A stretch of DNA of 64,000 nucleotides from Acinetobacter tianfuensis. Its GTDB lineage: Bacteria > Pseudomonadota > Gammaproteobacteria > Pseudomonadales > Moraxellaceae. The stretch covers positions 186,001-250,000 of the forward strand of contig NZ_RAXV01000001.1 of NCBI RefSeq assembly GCF_003611465.1, given 5' to 3'. The notes under the pieces were generated by a model. It did not search any database, had not been told where the DNA came from, and saw only the letters and a program-made list of their open reading frames with translations. Below, in pieces: positions 18,417 to 28,225 of this stretch; position 1 is the first letter of the stretch; the number at the start of each line of letters is the position of its first letter. The position numbers and the translations under genes were made by a program.

Positions 18417-18567
18417 GACAGGTATATTTGAGAGAAAGCTTTTGCCTTAAATTTGCTTTGCGTTATCTGTCATATAGCGGTAATCTTCGAGTGTACAACA
18501 CAACATTATTGTACTTATTTGAATCTTGAATAATTAAAACATTAGAAAAGTCCTAGGAGGATATGCG

Positions 18568-19038
18568 ATGATCAAGAAACTAGTTTTGGCATCAGTTTTA
18601 GCGATTGGTTCGACAGCGGCATTTGCTGATCCAGATGTTGGCTGCGGCGTAGGTTCAGAAGTATGGGCTGGCCAAAAAGGGGTTATTCCAAAGATTTTGG
18701 CGGGAACAACAAATGGTATTTTCTCAAACCAATTATTGGGGATTACGTTTGGTACTTTAGGCTGTAACCAAGGCGGTACTGTTACAGCTCAAGCAGTGAC
18801 ATTTACAAATGAAAATGCTGAAGTTTTAGCGCGTGAAATGGCTGTTGGCGAAGGTGAGAGCCTCAATGTTTTAGCAGAATTGCTCAATATTAAAGCAGAA
18901 GACAAAGCACGTTTTTTTGCAGTGTCTAAGCAGAACTTCTCTGAAATTTATTCGGCTGAAAATCAAAACTCACTTCAAGTTCTTGCGACATTACAGTCTG
19001 TAATGGCAAACGATGAAGTGCTAAAAGCATACGTTTAA
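18568..19038 (+). CDS. DUF3015 family secreted protein
   Basis: The 156-residue protein has a signal peptide cleaved near ATAFAD-like residues (TAAFADPD), then the DUF3015 pattern: a GCGVGSEVWAGQKG start, an NGIFSNQLLGITFGTLGC middle and a helical C-terminus. Two Cys may form a disulfide. A strong AGGAGG ribosome site precedes the ATG. The function of the family is unknown. It is followed by its own terminator and then a DUF4105 gene on the same strand. Confidence 0.82.
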   Translation: MIKKLVLASVLAIGSTAAFADPDVGCGVGSEVWAGQKGVIPKILAGTTNGIFSNQLLGITFGTLGCNQGGTVTAQAVTFTNENAEVLAREMAVGEGESLNVLAELLNIKAEDKARFFAVSKQNFSEIYSAENQNSLQVLATLQSVMANDEVLKAYV

Positions 19039-19048
19039 TTGATTTGAG

Positions 19049-19076
19049 AGCCCTATCTTGGTGATGGGGCTTTTTT
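19049..19076 (+). terminator. Terminator after the DUF3015 gene
   Basis: AGCCCTATC / GATGGGGCT hairpin followed by six T. Confidence 0.8.
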
Positions 19077-19106
19077 ATGCCCTTATAAAATATGACAACT
19101 TAAATC

Positions 19107-20990
19107 ATGCTGCTTAGATTTTTTTTAGCTTCAATCAGCTTTGCTATGACCGGTATGGTTTATGCAGACGCACATTTAGAAAAATATATTGCGATTGCAG
19201 AGCAAAACAAGTTAGACCAAGATGTGACTTGGCAAAGGTTAATGTATAGTGAAGGAAAAAATCAGAGTGAGGTTGCATATTCGGGTTATTTCTTTGCCAA
19301 AGATGGCCAGACGAATTTAAAGGCAGAGTTACGCGCAAATATAGAGGCGATTTTTCAGCCAGCTGTTGCTGATCAATCCATCCAGTGCCGTTTTCCTGCG
19401 CGCAGCCAGTGGCTAATACAGCAGCTGAAAATTGATCCGCATATTTTACCCAAAGCCGAATGTCCTCAGCTGGAGCGCTGGATAAGTGAAATTAAACCTT
19501 ATAAAGCGACTTTGATTTATGCTACTGACTTTATGGGTAATCCTAGCTCAATGTTTGGGCATACTTTGCTGCGTTTAGACCCGAAAGATCAAAAGCAGTT
19601 AAATTTGGTTTCTTATGCTGTTAATTATGCAGCAACGGTAAATCAGACTGATAACTGGTCTTATGCTTGGAAAGGGCTTACAGGGCAATATCCCGGGGAA
19701 TATTCTTTGCTGCCTTATTACCGTAAAGTAAAAGAATATGGCGACTTGGAAAGCCGTGATTTATGGGAATATGAACTTAATTTCAATGAACAAGAAACGA
19801 CATTTTTAGTTAAACATATTTGGGAAATGCAGCACGTCAGTTTCCCTTATTATTTTGTCAGTGATAATTGTGCTTATCGGTTATTGGGATTAATTGATTT
19901 GGTTCGGCCAGATGCAGTATTAAAAGATCAATTTAAAAGAACAAGTATTCCTGTAGAAACATTAAAAGCATTAAAAAAACAGAATTTAGTCAAAGATATT
20001 TTTTATCGGCCAGCTTTAGAAACGCAGTTGCTTTCTCAGGCTGAGCAGCACGGACAGTATTTAGCTCAGACAGCTCATCAAATTGCATTTTCAGAAGTGC
20101 AAGCGATGTCACAGCAATTAGCTGCTTATTCAGTGTCTGATCAAGCAAAGATTTTAGAAATGAGCTATGACGATTTATATTTGCACTTTATTGCAAGAAA
20201 AGTCGAGGAAGCTTTTGCACAGCCGCGGCTGCGTCAGCTGCTGATGCTGCGCAGCAAGATTCAGCTGGATAAACAGCGGGAAGATGTAAGCCCTCCGAAG
20301 GCTGATCCGAGCCAAGGGCATAGTGCGCGAAATCTTGCCGTACATACAGGTGAAGTGCAGGGTGAGCATGTTGTGCAGCTGAGCAGCCGTCAGGCTTATC
20401 ACGATTTAATTGATCCGCAGCAGGGCTACCGTATTGGCACGCAATTGCTGTTTTTAGACGGTTCAGTGCAATTCAGAGATGATGAGTTGAAATTAACGGA
20501 GCTGAACCTGCTGTCGGTAAATGCTTATAATCCCGTTACACCATTTAAAACGCCTTTATCTTGGGGTTTTGATTTAGGCTGGAAACAAGAAGCGCTGGAG
20601 CAGGATGGGCAATTCAGTGAGCGGGAGCAGCATGGCGCGGCATATCTTAATACGCAGGCCGGTTACAGTTGGGCTAATGCAGCGCGTACACACTTATGCT
20701 ATGGCCAAATGCAGCTGCAAATACAGGGCAGTAAAGCTTTAGATCAAGGCTGGCGTGCGGGAGCAGGGCCAGTGTTTGGCTGTCAGAATATATGGAGTGA
20801 AAAGGTGAGCAGTACGCTGCGTGCAGAACTGCCATTTTGGTCAGATTCCTCACAGTTGAATTTGCGTTTAAATACTCAAGTACAATATGCAGTTTCACCG
20901 CAGCATGCGTTACGTGCTGGTTTCAGCTATCAAGAGCAAAATGCCCAAGATTGGCATCAATGGCAGATCGGTTACAGTTATTACTATTAG
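19107..20990 (+). CDS. DUF4105 family exported protein
   Basis: The 627-residue protein has a signal peptide (FFLASISFAMTGMVYADA). The DUF4105 core (about residues 140-300) includes TLIYATDFMGNPSSMFGHTL and the His/Cys-containing FPYYFVSDNCAYRL, which resembles a papain-like (NlpC/P60-type) active-site arrangement. The C-terminal 230 residues alternate strands, carry periodic Gln and aromatics and end in GYSYYY, suggesting a beta-barrel or beta-rich surface domain. A hydrolase activity is a family-level guess. It directly follows the DUF3015 gene; both products are exported. Confidence 0.8.
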   Translation: MLLRFFLASISFAMTGMVYADAHLEKYIAIAEQNKLDQDVTWQRLMYSEGKNQSEVAYSGYFFAKDGQTNLKAELRANIEAIFQPAVADQSIQCRFPARSQWLIQQLKIDPHILPKAECPQLERWISEIKPYKATLIYATDFMGNPSSMFGHTLLRLDPKDQKQLNLVSYAVNYAATVNQTDNWSYAWKGLTGQYPGEYSLLPYYRKVKEYGDLESRDLWEYELNFNEQETTFLVKHIWEMQHVSFPYYFVSDNCAYRLLGLIDLVRPDAVLKDQFKRTSIPVETLKALKKQNLVKDIFYRPALETQLLSQAEQHGQYLAQTAHQIAFSEVQAMSQQLAAYSVSDQAKILEMSYDDLYLHFIARKVEEAFAQPRLRQLLMLRSKIQLDKQREDVSPPKADPSQGHSARNLAVHTGEVQGEHVVQLSSRQAYHDLIDPQQGYRIGTQLLFLDGSVQFRDDELKLTELNLLSVNAYNPVTPFKTPLSWGFDLGWKQEALEQDGQFSEREQHGAAYLNTQAGYSWANAARTHLCYGQMQLQIQGSKALDQGWRAGAGPVFGCQNIWSEKVSSTLRAELPFWSDSSQLNLRLNTQVQYAVSPQHALRAGFSYQEQNAQDWHQWQIGYSYYY

Positions 20991-21160
20991 GTGCATAGCT
21001 CTGTTCAGAAAGTGCAGAGCAGTACATTACGCTGCTTAAAATGAAATATAACTAAAACTTAACAATCGTAATAATGTGTAATTTCATTATATTATTTACC
21101 TGTTTTTTGTAACTAAACAGCGGTATTATTCTTGCTTTCATATCCAACAGCTATTGTACT

Positions 21161-22537
21161 ATGAGCGCCGAATCCGTGGACTTGCTTTCTGCAACCTGGA
21201 AAAATATTTGTGAACAATATAATGAAGCAGATCACATTTTTACACTTCAATTTATAGAAAAGAATATTGAACATTTTGTCACTGCATTTTATAAGCAGAT
21301 GATGGTTGAGCCTGAGTCAGCTGATTTTTTTTCAGACGGCATTATTTAGAAACGCTTAATAGATACACTTAAAGTATGGCTGCTGGAAACCTTCAGCGTT
21401 GCAATAACTGGCAATTATGCCGATGCAGTGAAGCGCCAGCAAAAAGTCGGTGTTGTACATGCAAGGATCGGTATTCCATCTTGGCTCATTATGCGCGGTG
21501 TGCGTGAAATAGAACGTACTGCTTCTGAGTGTATTGCACAAAATGAACGTGAAAAACATTTTGTGATGATGAGCTATCTTGTACAGCTGATGGGTTTTTC
21601 TACGGAAATTATGTGCCGTACTTATGAAGATAAAACGGCGAAACATCATGAAGTGAAACACAGCTACCGTTTATTTTCTGCTATGCAGGACGTGGCCGTA
21701 CATAAAGACCGTCAGCGCGGCAGCTTATTGGATTGGGAAAATGATTTGATGTTTAAAATCTTTTCTGGACAAGGCAAATTTTTCCAGCAGCTGTTTTCGA
21801 AATCTGAATTTGGATTATGGTTCATTCACAAAGCTTCCTATGCTTTTGCGGGATCAGAACAGGTCTCTTTAATTACGGCGCGTATTTATGAAGTAGATGC
21901 ACTGACCGAAGAATGCATGAGCTTGAAAAGTAAAGAAGAGCTGATGCTGATGGTGCAAAAAATCCGCAGCATTAACCGTGAAATTCAAAATTTGGTCGAT
22001 CAGCTGTTCCAGGTCACGGAATATATTGAGTCTGGCAATGATGCGCTGACCCAGCTGCTCAACCGCCGTTATTTAAATACGATTATTGGCCGCGAAATAG
22101 GCTATGCGCGTAAGCATAAAACGGCTTTGTCACTTTTGGCTTTAGATGCAGACTATTTTAAATCGGTTAACGACCGCTTTGGTCATGCAGCAGGGGATCT
22201 TGCATTGAAATTTATTGCAGAGACTTTGCAAAAATATACCAAAGGCAGTGATTATGCTTTCCGTACTGGCGGTGAAGAGTTTTTACTGCTGCTGGTGGAC
22301 AGTGATTTGAGCCGTGCGAAGCATATTGCAGAAAGTATTCGTGAATGTATTGAAGATGCTGCGCTGCAGACGGCTGTTGGAGAAAGCTTTAACTTTACCG
22401 TGAGTATTGGCTGTACACAGTATGATGGTCATCCCGACTATCAGCGTTTCTTGGATTCCGCTGATCTGGCGCTATACAGTGCAAAAAACCGCGGGCGTAA
22501 CTGTGTTTATGTGACTGAAGTACAAAAAATGGCTTAA
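21161..22537 (+). pseudogene. Globin-coupled diguanylate cyclase interrupted by an amber codon
   Basis: One frame runs from the ATG at 21161 to the TAA at 22537 and is broken only by TAG at 21347-21349 (codon 63). Read through, it would be a 458-residue DosC-like protein: a globin sensor (about residues 1-150, with the proximal haem His at residue 100 in VGVVHARIG), a middle helical linker, and a GGDEF domain from about residue 290 with LDADYFKSVND and a canonical GGEEF at residues 370-374. The inhibitory-site position reads KGSD, not RxxD. A restart at the GTG at 21428 would make 369 residues lacking the first globin helices and has no visible ribosome site. CAG to TAG is the simplest cause. 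Confidence 0.85.
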
Positions 22538-22592
22538 TGATAAAGCGCAGCGCCTATAGTTCAGGCGTTACGCCATTCACTGTTAAAACTAT

Positions 22593-22952
22593 TTAAGCTT
22601 CAACCACGGCATAATATTTTTTAACTTTTTGCACAACTTCAAATGTACCCTCAAAGCCTGGCGGAATAATGCCTGCTTCACCAGCCTGAATATCAACAAT
22701 AACATTCGAGTGTTTGTGATGCAGGCAGACATGACCTTCAATGACAGTGAAAAATTCCTGTTTGTTGTCTGCAAAAACAATATTCCATGCGCCAATTTCA
22801 CACTGCCAAATACCGCAATCCATATTGGGGTGCGCATAAGCGCTATAGGTATGGCGCTCAGGATTGCCTTTGACTAGACGGTCTGGGCGCGGAAAGTCTA
22901 TAGTGCATTCACTTTGAGTCAGTCCTTTACCTGCAAGCCAAATGTTAGACAT
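22593..22952 (-). CDS. Small cupin protein (DUF861-type)
   Basis: The 119-residue single-domain cupin is taken from the ATG at 22952 (MSNIWLAG); upstream codons in frame overlap the folE terminator. The pattern TYSAYAHPNMDCGIWQCEIGAW, FFTVIEGHV and IIPPGFEGTFEVVQKVKKYYAV matches Cupin_3/DUF861 proteins, which bind small ligands or metals in ureidoglycine- or ethanolamine-related enzymes. The function here is unassigned. It lies after folE on the same strand but behind a terminator. Confidence 0.75.
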   Translation of the reverse strand: MSNIWLAGKGLTQSECTIDFPRPDRLVKGNPERHTYSAYAHPNMDCGIWQCEIGAWNIVFADNKQEFFTVIEGHVCLHHKHSNVIVDIQAGEAGIIPPGFEGTFEVVQKVKKYYAVVEA

Positions 22953-22999
22953 GGTTATTACCTCAATTGTTGAGCATATTATTTTGCAATTAGAGCGAT

Positions 23000-23027
23000 A
23001 AAAAAGCCCCAACAGGTGTTGAGGCTT
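23000..23027 (-). terminator. Terminator of folE
   Basis: Read on the minus strand, AGCCTCAACA / TGTTGGGGCT is followed by a T-run, placed 15 bp after the folE stop. Confidence 0.8.
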
Positions 23028-23042
23028 GATTTATATCGGGTA

Positions 23043-23597
23043 TCAGCAGCTTTCAGGCACAGCGCTTAAAAACTCGCGGCGATCTTCTTTATTGGTTTTA
23101 AAGTCACCGACAAAAGACACTGTGCGTGTCGTTGACTCTTGCTTGCCTACACCGCGCATCATCATGCACATATGAGCAGAGTCAATGACCACAGCAACAC
23201 CGCGGGCGTTTGTCACTTCTGCTACGGCTTCTGCAATTTGCTGTGTTAAATTTTCTTGGATTTGCAAACGGCGGGCAAACATTTCTGTAATGCGGGCAAA
23301 TTTAGATAAGCCCAAAACATTACCTTCTGGCAGGTATGCAATATGTACACGGCCATAAAACGGCAGCAGATGGTGCTCACACAATGAATAGAATTCAATG
23401 TTCTTCACTAAAACCATTTCACGGTTATCAGAAGGGAAAACCGCATTATTGGTCACTTCTTCCAAAGTTTGGCTATAGCCAGAGGTCAGGTATGAAAAAG
23501 CTTTAGCAGCACGCATAGGCGTATCTTTAAGACCTGGGCGATTCAGATCTTCACCAACGGCAGTAAGAATGTTTGCGTAGGATTGCTGCATAGACAT
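23043..23597 (-). CDS. folE: GTP cyclohydrolase I
   Basis: The 184-residue enzyme converts GTP to dihydroneopterin triphosphate, the first step of folate synthesis. The zinc site is seen in [22 protein letters not shown] (Cys and His) and the later Cys in [14 protein letters not shown], with STTRTVSF near the end. The start is taken as the ATG at 23597; a GTG four codons upstream and an ATG two codons downstream are alternatives, none with a strong ribosome site. It is shorter than E. coli FolE (222), mainly at the N-terminus. Confidence 0.93.
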   Translation of the reverse strand: MSMQQSYANILTAVGEDLNRPGLKDTPMRAAKAFSYLTSGYSQTLEEVTNNAVFPSDNREMVLVKNIEFYSLCEHHLLPFYGRVHIAYLPEGNVLGLSKFARITEMFARRLQIQENLTQQIAEAVAEVTNARGVAVVIDSAHMCMMMRGVGKQESTTRTVSFVGDFKTNKEDRREFLSAVPESC

Positions 23598-23685
23598 AAA
23601 TGTGTTCACTTACACAGAGAGATTCAACAAGGACGGCATTGTAGCAGAAAACCGTTACAATGCCCGCTTTTAAGGAAAAATCCGA

Positions 23686-24369
23686 TTACTGTTTAAACTT
23701 TGGGTTCTTTTCAGCACGTTTTAACAGTACCAGAACAGCACCTGTGCCGCCTTGATTTTCAGGCGCGCTGACAAAAGCCAATACGTCGCGGTGCTGACGA
23801 AGCCAGCTGTTGACATGGGTTTTTAAAATCGCTTCTGGGCCTTTGCCATGTACAATTTTCAAAACATTTTCGTTGTTGTCTTTGGCCATTTGAATGATTT
23901 GCAGTACTGCGGTACGCGCTTCTTCAATGGTGCAGCCATGCAGGTCTACTGCTTCAAACCAGCGCAGATTGCCAGCTTTTAAGTCTTCAAAAACACGGTG
24001 CTGTAAAGTTGCAATGCGGTAGCTTAATGTGGCTTGACTGGCAACTGGGTTCAGCATGGCTTGGGTATCAGACAGCAGCGTGTCATCTGTTTCCAATGGA
24101 CCTGTTGCAGAGGCGCGTTTTGCTAGAATTTGTGCATCAGGCTTTTTCTTTGGACTTTTAATCATTTGCGCTGTATTGCTGGCTTGCATTTTTTGCACGC
24201 CTTGCATTTGTTTGCGGAAAAAATTTAAATCTTCCTGCTGTTCCTGTTCGGGTGTTTTTTCTATAGGCGCAACGGGTTCTGGCGCGGGCGCAGGTTTGCT
24301 GATTTGCTTTTTAAATACATTCAGTAAGTTGTATTGTTCTTTAGACAGCGAAGAATCGTGTTTACTCAT
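23686..24369 (-). CDS. Smr domain protein
   Basis: The 227-residue protein has a charged, Pro/Gln-rich N-terminal half that looks disordered (EQEQQEDLNFFRKQMQGVQK). The C-terminal Smr (small MutS-related) domain, about residues 140-222, carries the VDLHGCTIEEA and VLKIVHGKGPEAILK motifs, where LDLHG-type and HGKG motifs mark the nuclease core. The family includes SmrA/SmrB; SmrB cleaves mRNA at collided ribosomes. The ATG at 24369 is the only good start. Confidence 0.87.
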   Translation of the reverse strand: MSKHDSSLSKEQYNLLNVFKKQISKPAPAPEPVAPIEKTPEQEQQEDLNFFRKQMQGVQKMQASNTAQMIKSPKKKPDAQILAKRASATGPLETDDTLLSDTQAMLNPVASQATLSYRIATLQHRVFEDLKAGNLRWFEAVDLHGCTIEEARTAVLQIIQMAKDNNENVLKIVHGKGPEAILKTHVNSWLRQHRDVLAFVSAPENQGGTGAVLVLLKRAEKNPKFKQ

Positions 24370-24540
24370 AATGAAAAAACGAGGGAGGATTTAAAAATAT
24401 AGTGAAATTATAGTCTGAAATGACATTGATTTGAACTGCATTGGGCATTGGATAAAAAGCAATTTGCTTCAAGTAATGATTGCAGAGGGCATACCGCTTA
24501 CAGCTGTGGAATTTTGGCTGTAAGATATATTTTTCAGCAT

Positions 24541-24569
24541 AAAAATAGGGCCAAATAAATTTGGCCCTA
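24541..24569 (-). terminator. Terminator of the trpGDC operon
   Basis: On the minus strand a perfect TAGGGCCAAA / TTTGGCCCTA hairpin is followed by TTTTT, 21 bp after trpC. Confidence 0.9.
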
Positions 24570-24589
24570 CATCAAATAAGCAAATGAAC

Positions 24590-25390
24590 TTATTTAGGTG
24601 TGCCAAATAGTTCTGTAAATGCCTGATCTGGACGAGGCTGCTTCATAAAACTTTCACCGACTAAGAAAGCATGAATGTCATTGTCCTGCATCATTGCGAC
24701 ATCTGCAGGTGTTGCAATGCCGCTTTCGGTTATGAGCAGGCGTGATGGATCAAGCAGCTGTTTCAAACGCAGTGACGTGTTTAAGTCCACATCAAAGGTT
24801 TTTAAATTGCGGTTATTTACACCTAGCAGGCAACGGTCGTCTAAACGGAGCGCTCGTTCAAGCTCATCTTCATCATGCACTTCTACCAGCACATCCAAAT
24901 TATGCTCGAACGCTGTCTTAGACATTTCTTCCAGCTGCTGATTTGAAAGGCATGCGACAATCAGTAAAATACAATCCGCATGTAAAGCACGCGCCTCAAT
25001 CACACCATATGGATCAATTAAAAAGTCTTTGCGCAGGGCAGGCAGCTCGCAATGCGTACGCGCAATCTGAATATTTTCATCCGCACCTTGGAAAAACTCC
25101 ACATCGGTTAAAACCGATAGGCAAGCTGCGCCTGCGTCTTGATATTGCTGTGCAATTTCTGCAGGGTTGAAATTTTCACGGATCACGCCTTTAGAAGGAG
25201 AGGCCTTTTTAATTTCTGCAATGACACCCGGACGTTTGCTCAAAAGTGATTGCACGAAACCGCGTACAGGTGTTGCCGCCTGCGCCAGTTCTTCAAGGTC
25301 TTTATAGCTTTTTTGCTTTAAGCGGGCAGCAAATTCTTCCTGCTTGCGGTCAACGATTTTACCCAAAATGGTATTTGCGATATCCACCAT
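24590..25390 (-). CDS. trpC: Indole-3-glycerol phosphate synthase
   Basis: The 266-residue TIM-barrel enzyme closes the indole ring from carboxyphenylaminodeoxyribulose phosphate. The start is the ATG at 25390 (MVDIANTILGKIVDRK), preceded by AAGGA; the frame extends upstream into trpD but without a site. Recognisable motifs are VIAEIKKASPSKGVIRENF, ALRKDFLIDPYG, LLGVNNRNLKTF and LITESGIATPADV. It is monofunctional, without the TrpF fusion seen in E. coli. It follows trpD by 19 bp. Confidence 0.95.
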   Translation of the reverse strand: MVDIANTILGKIVDRKQEEFAARLKQKSYKDLEELAQAATPVRGFVQSLLSKRPGVIAEIKKASPSKGVIRENFNPAEIAQQYQDAGAACLSVLTDVEFFQGADENIQIARTHCELPALRKDFLIDPYGVIEARALHADCILLIVACLSNQQLEEMSKTAFEHNLDVLVEVHDEDELERALRLDDRCLLGVNNRNLKTFDVDLNTSLRLKQLLDPSRLLITESGIATPADVAMMQDNDIHAFLVGESFMKQPRPDQAFTELFGTPK

Positions 25391-25409
25391 GATTTTCTTC
25401 CTTGACGGC

Positions 25410-26456
25410 TTAAGCTTGGTAATGCTTGATTGTTTTTGTAAATTCAGACAGCACATCCATTTTTTCCAGCGCCTGACCGCCGTAAATAATGTCATGCGCA
25501 AGCGCTACACCCAGTTTATATGTTGGCGTTAAACCAGAGATATAAATACCTGCGCCTGCATTGAGTGCAATCATATTGGCCGCTTTCTCGCCTTTGGCCG
25601 ATTTTTTCTTGCCTAAAGCATCTTTAATTAAAGCTAAACTTTCTGCAGAACTGTCAATAGATAGACCTGTTAATGTTTGTGATTCAATATCAACATCTTC
25701 AGGCTGAATCTGCCATTCCGTGATTTCATCATTTTTCAGCTCTGCAACATAAGTGCTGGATGCGAGGCTAATTTCATCTAAGCCGTCTTTAGAGTGCACA
25801 ACCATCACGTGCTCGGCGCCAAGCTGTTTCAGCACTTCTGCAATAGGGCGGCAAAGTTCAGGCGAAAATACACCGATGACAAAGCGTTTTACACCAGCCG
25901 GATTCGTAAGCGGGCCGAGTAAGTTAAAAATACTGCGGAAACCCAATTCTTTACGTGGGGCAGCAGCATATTTCATAGCTTTATGGTGATTAGGCGCAAA
26001 CAGGAAGCCAATGCCAAGCTCGCGGATACAGCGCTCAGTTTGCTCCATGTTTAAGTCTAGGTTAATGCCTGCTTTTTCCAGTAGATCTGAAGAGCCTGAT
26101 GATGATGACACACCGCGGCCGCCGTGTTTTGCAATGGTTGCGCCAGAGGCTGCAATCACAAAAGCAGAGGCAGTTGAAACGTTAAACAGATTTTGGCCAT
26201 CACCGCCAGTGCCGACAATATCGACCAAATGCGGTAAATCACTGACATCAATTTTAATGGCTAATTCACGCATAACGCGTGCAGCCGCAGTGATTTCATC
26301 AATACTTTCGCCTTTTAAGCGCAGGCCCATCATAAGAGCGCCAATCTGAGCATCAGTTGCGTCACCATTCATGATGGTGCGCATCACTTCTTCCATTTGC
26401 GGCTGAGTGAGTTCAATATTTTTCGTAATATTATTTAAAGCTTGCTGAATATTCAT
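25410..26456 (-). CDS. trpD: Anthranilate phosphoribosyltransferase
   Basis: The 348-residue enzyme transfers phosphoribosyl from PRPP to anthranilate. The PRPP-binding signature [26 protein letters not shown] segment lies near residue 80, followed by [22 protein letters not shown] and the anthranilate-site [16 protein letters not shown] with the [14 protein letters not shown] motif. It is a stand-alone protein, not fused to TrpG. It starts 17 bp after trpG. Confidence 0.96.
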   Translation of the reverse strand: MNIQQALNNITKNIELTQPQMEEVMRTIMNGDATDAQIGALMMGLRLKGESIDEITAAARVMRELAIKIDVSDLPHLVDIVGTGGDGQNLFNVSTASAFVIAASGATIAKHGGRGVSSSSGSSDLLEKAGINLDLNMEQTERCIRELGIGFLFAPNHHKAMKYAAAPRKELGFRSIFNLLGPLTNPAGVKRFVIGVFSPELCRPIAEVLKQLGAEHVMVVHSKDGLDEISLASSTYVAELKNDEITEWQIQPEDVDIESQTLTGLSIDSSAESLALIKDALGKKKSAKGEKAANMIALNAGAGIYISGLTPTYKLGVALAHDIIYGGQALEKMDVLSEFTKTIKHYQA

Positions 26457-26473
26457 AGTCTTAATAGCATCAA

Positions 26474-27058
26474 TTATTTGTAAATTTCGAGGAAGTTCTG
26501 GAAAATTTTATGGCCATGCTGACTCAAAATTGATTCAGGATGAAACTGCACGCCTTCGACAGGCAATGTCTTATGTTTTACGCCCATGATCTCTTCCATC
26601 GAGCCGTCTTCTTCATTTGTCCAGCAAGTAACTTCTAGGCATTCCGGCAAAGTTGCCTGATCAATCACTAATGAGTGATAGCGCGTTGCGGAAAAAGGAG
26701 AAGGTAAATTGCTGAAAATGCCTTTATTGCTATGGTGCATGTCAGATAAGCGGCCATGCATGACTTTTTTTGCACGCACAATATTGCCGCCAAAGGCTTG
26801 GCCAATAGACTGGTGGCCTAGACATACGCCCAGCAAAGGTATTTTACCGGCGAAGTGCTGTATAGCTGGAATAGAGATGCCAGCTTCGGAAGGTGAGCAA
26901 GGGCCAGGGCCAATGACTAAGTACTTCGGTTGCCATCGTTCAATATCCTCTAAAGTGACGGCATCATTACGTACTACTTTTACTTCCTGATTTAACTCGC
27001 CAAAATATTGGACGATGTTATAGGTAAAAGAGTCATAGTTGTCGATCATCAGAAGCAT
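26474..27058 (-). CDS. trpG: Anthranilate synthase component II (glutamine amidotransferase)
   Basis: The 194-residue class I glutamine amidotransferase supplies ammonia to TrpE. The start is the ATG at 27058 ([14 protein letters not shown]) with an AAGG ribosome site; the longer frame has none. The catalytic Cys is in [15 protein letters not shown], and His/Glu in [12 protein letters not shown]. TrpE is not nearby, as is usual in Acinetobacter. It may also serve 4-amino-4-deoxychorismate synthase for folate; that is family knowledge. First gene of trpGDC. Confidence 0.95.
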   Translation of the reverse strand: MLLMIDNYDSFTYNIVQYFGELNQEVKVVRNDAVTLEDIERWQPKYLVIGPGPCSPSEAGISIPAIQHFAGKIPLLGVCLGHQSIGQAFGGNIVRAKKVMHGRLSDMHHSNKGIFSNLPSPFSATRYHSLVIDQATLPECLEVTCWTNEEDGSMEEIMGVKHKTLPVEGVQFHPESILSQHGHKIFQNFLEIYK

Positions 27059-27852
27059 GTTAGATGTAACCTTTTGAAATTTATCTCGGTAATTTCTTGA
27101 TATGGGTGTTGAATGACGCATCTGCAAAAAAAGCAGTTTTGATGCTTAAGTTAAACATAAAGCGTTTAGCTTAAGCTGAAGGCTAATATAGCAGTTTTTA
27201 AGCGGTATTTATTCGTTTTATAGGAAATTCCGCCAAATAATGAAGAAATCTTTAAATTGTTCTAAGTAAGTGATTTATTTATTAATAATGTGATTTTTTA
27301 ATATGCTATATCAATAAAATAAAAATATGAGTGAAATCAAAATGCCAGCACTTTATCTGCTTAAATAGATGCTGATCGTATTGGGCCTTTGAGTATTTTT
27401 AAGACTTTATCTTTTGTATTAAAAATATTGAGTATTTTTTAAATTGAGTAAAATACAGGTTTTATTGGTTAGACGCGCATACATGCATTTCATTTTAGAT
27501 CTCATTGAGTTATTTAAAATTAAAAGATTCATAGTCAGTCAGAGGATTGCAAATATACAGAGCCTTTCTTTGTGAGCTTTTCAATTTACGCCTCATTTTT
27601 GAGTGCCAGTCATTCCTAAAATACCAATAAATCCGAAAAATACATTTTAAAAATATAAAGTGCTTATCGTTATTTGTTATTGATAAATTGAGGTTGCGTA
27701 AGCGGCAGCAAGCGCAAAACTCATGCTGAAGAGGGCGCTAATTTTTTGATCTGAAGCTGTGTTTTTTTGCAGCTATTTTTCCGATTAAATATGCAGTTTT
27801 GATTTGAAGTCTATCTAGGCTGTGTGCGGAAATGAATGATTATGCTGTTCAG
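27059..27852. other. Long intergenic region upstream of trpG and glnA
   Basis: About 800 bp of AT-rich sequence lies between the divergent trpG gene and the glnA control region. No ORF with a ribosome site, tRNA or clear hairpin-plus-T-run is seen. It should hold the trpG promoter. No Trp-codon-rich leader peptide is visible before trpG. Confidence 0.5.
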
Positions 27853-27869
27853 TGATACAATTTGGTGCA
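27853..27869. promoter_or_regulatory. Putative NtrC-like site 1 (glnA)
   Basis: TGATACAATTTGGTGCA has a perfect TGGTGCA half of the NtrC consensus and a weak other half. Its centre is about 310 bp before the inferred glnA transcription start. Confidence 0.4.
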
Positions 27870-27980
27870 TAAGAAATCGTTTGTATTTTGGGTTTTGTAG
27901 TCCTGAAGTGCTTATAAATAAAAGCTTTGAGCGAATTTGTAAAAAAAAATATATTTGAATGATATTTTATAAAATAAATA

Positions 27981-27997
27981 TGCACTATAAATGAGCA
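27981..27997. promoter_or_regulatory. Putative NtrC-like site 2 (glnA)
   Basis: TGCACTATAAATGAGCA keeps the TGCAC half and GCA end of the NtrC dyad. Its centre lies 51 bp (about five helical turns) from site 3. Confidence 0.4.
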
Positions 27998-28031
27998 TAA
28001 AGCATTTTTTTTGCAAGTTTTGCGCCGCACA

Positions 28032-28048
28032 CGTATGAATATGGTGCA
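28032..28048. promoter_or_regulatory. Putative NtrC-like site 3 (glnA)
   Basis: CGTATGAATATGGTGCA ends in a perfect TGGTGCA half-site, centred about 130 bp before the inferred start, a normal distance for an enhancer-bound activator of sigma-54. Confidence 0.42.
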
Positions 28049-28142
28049 TTTGTTATGGCAGTCAGTATAATAAGCGCAAAGCAAAGCGAAGTAATCTTAA
28101 ATTCTGATAAGGATTTCAGTATTTTAACTTTGCTTTTAAAAG

Positions 28143-28160
28143 TTGGTACGGTAATTGCTT
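28143..28160 (+). promoter_or_regulatory. Sigma-54 promoter of glnA
   Basis: TTGGTACGGTAATTGCTT fits the -24/-12 consensus TGGCACG-N4-TTGCW with one mismatch, and the GG (28145-28146) and GC (28157-28158) are separated by exactly 10 bp. Transcription would begin near 28170, leaving a leader of about 55 nt. Confidence 0.7.
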
Positions 28161-28225
28161 TACAACTACCAACTACTAACACGCACATCACGAGTGCAAC
28201 AAAAAATCATCGGAGCAAAATGAGC

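Noticed and set aside
28055..28219. Possible 55-residue N-terminal extension of GlnA
   Set aside because: It covers the sigma-54 promoter, and the protein then exceeds the usual 469 residues; the GGAG site lies downstream of it.
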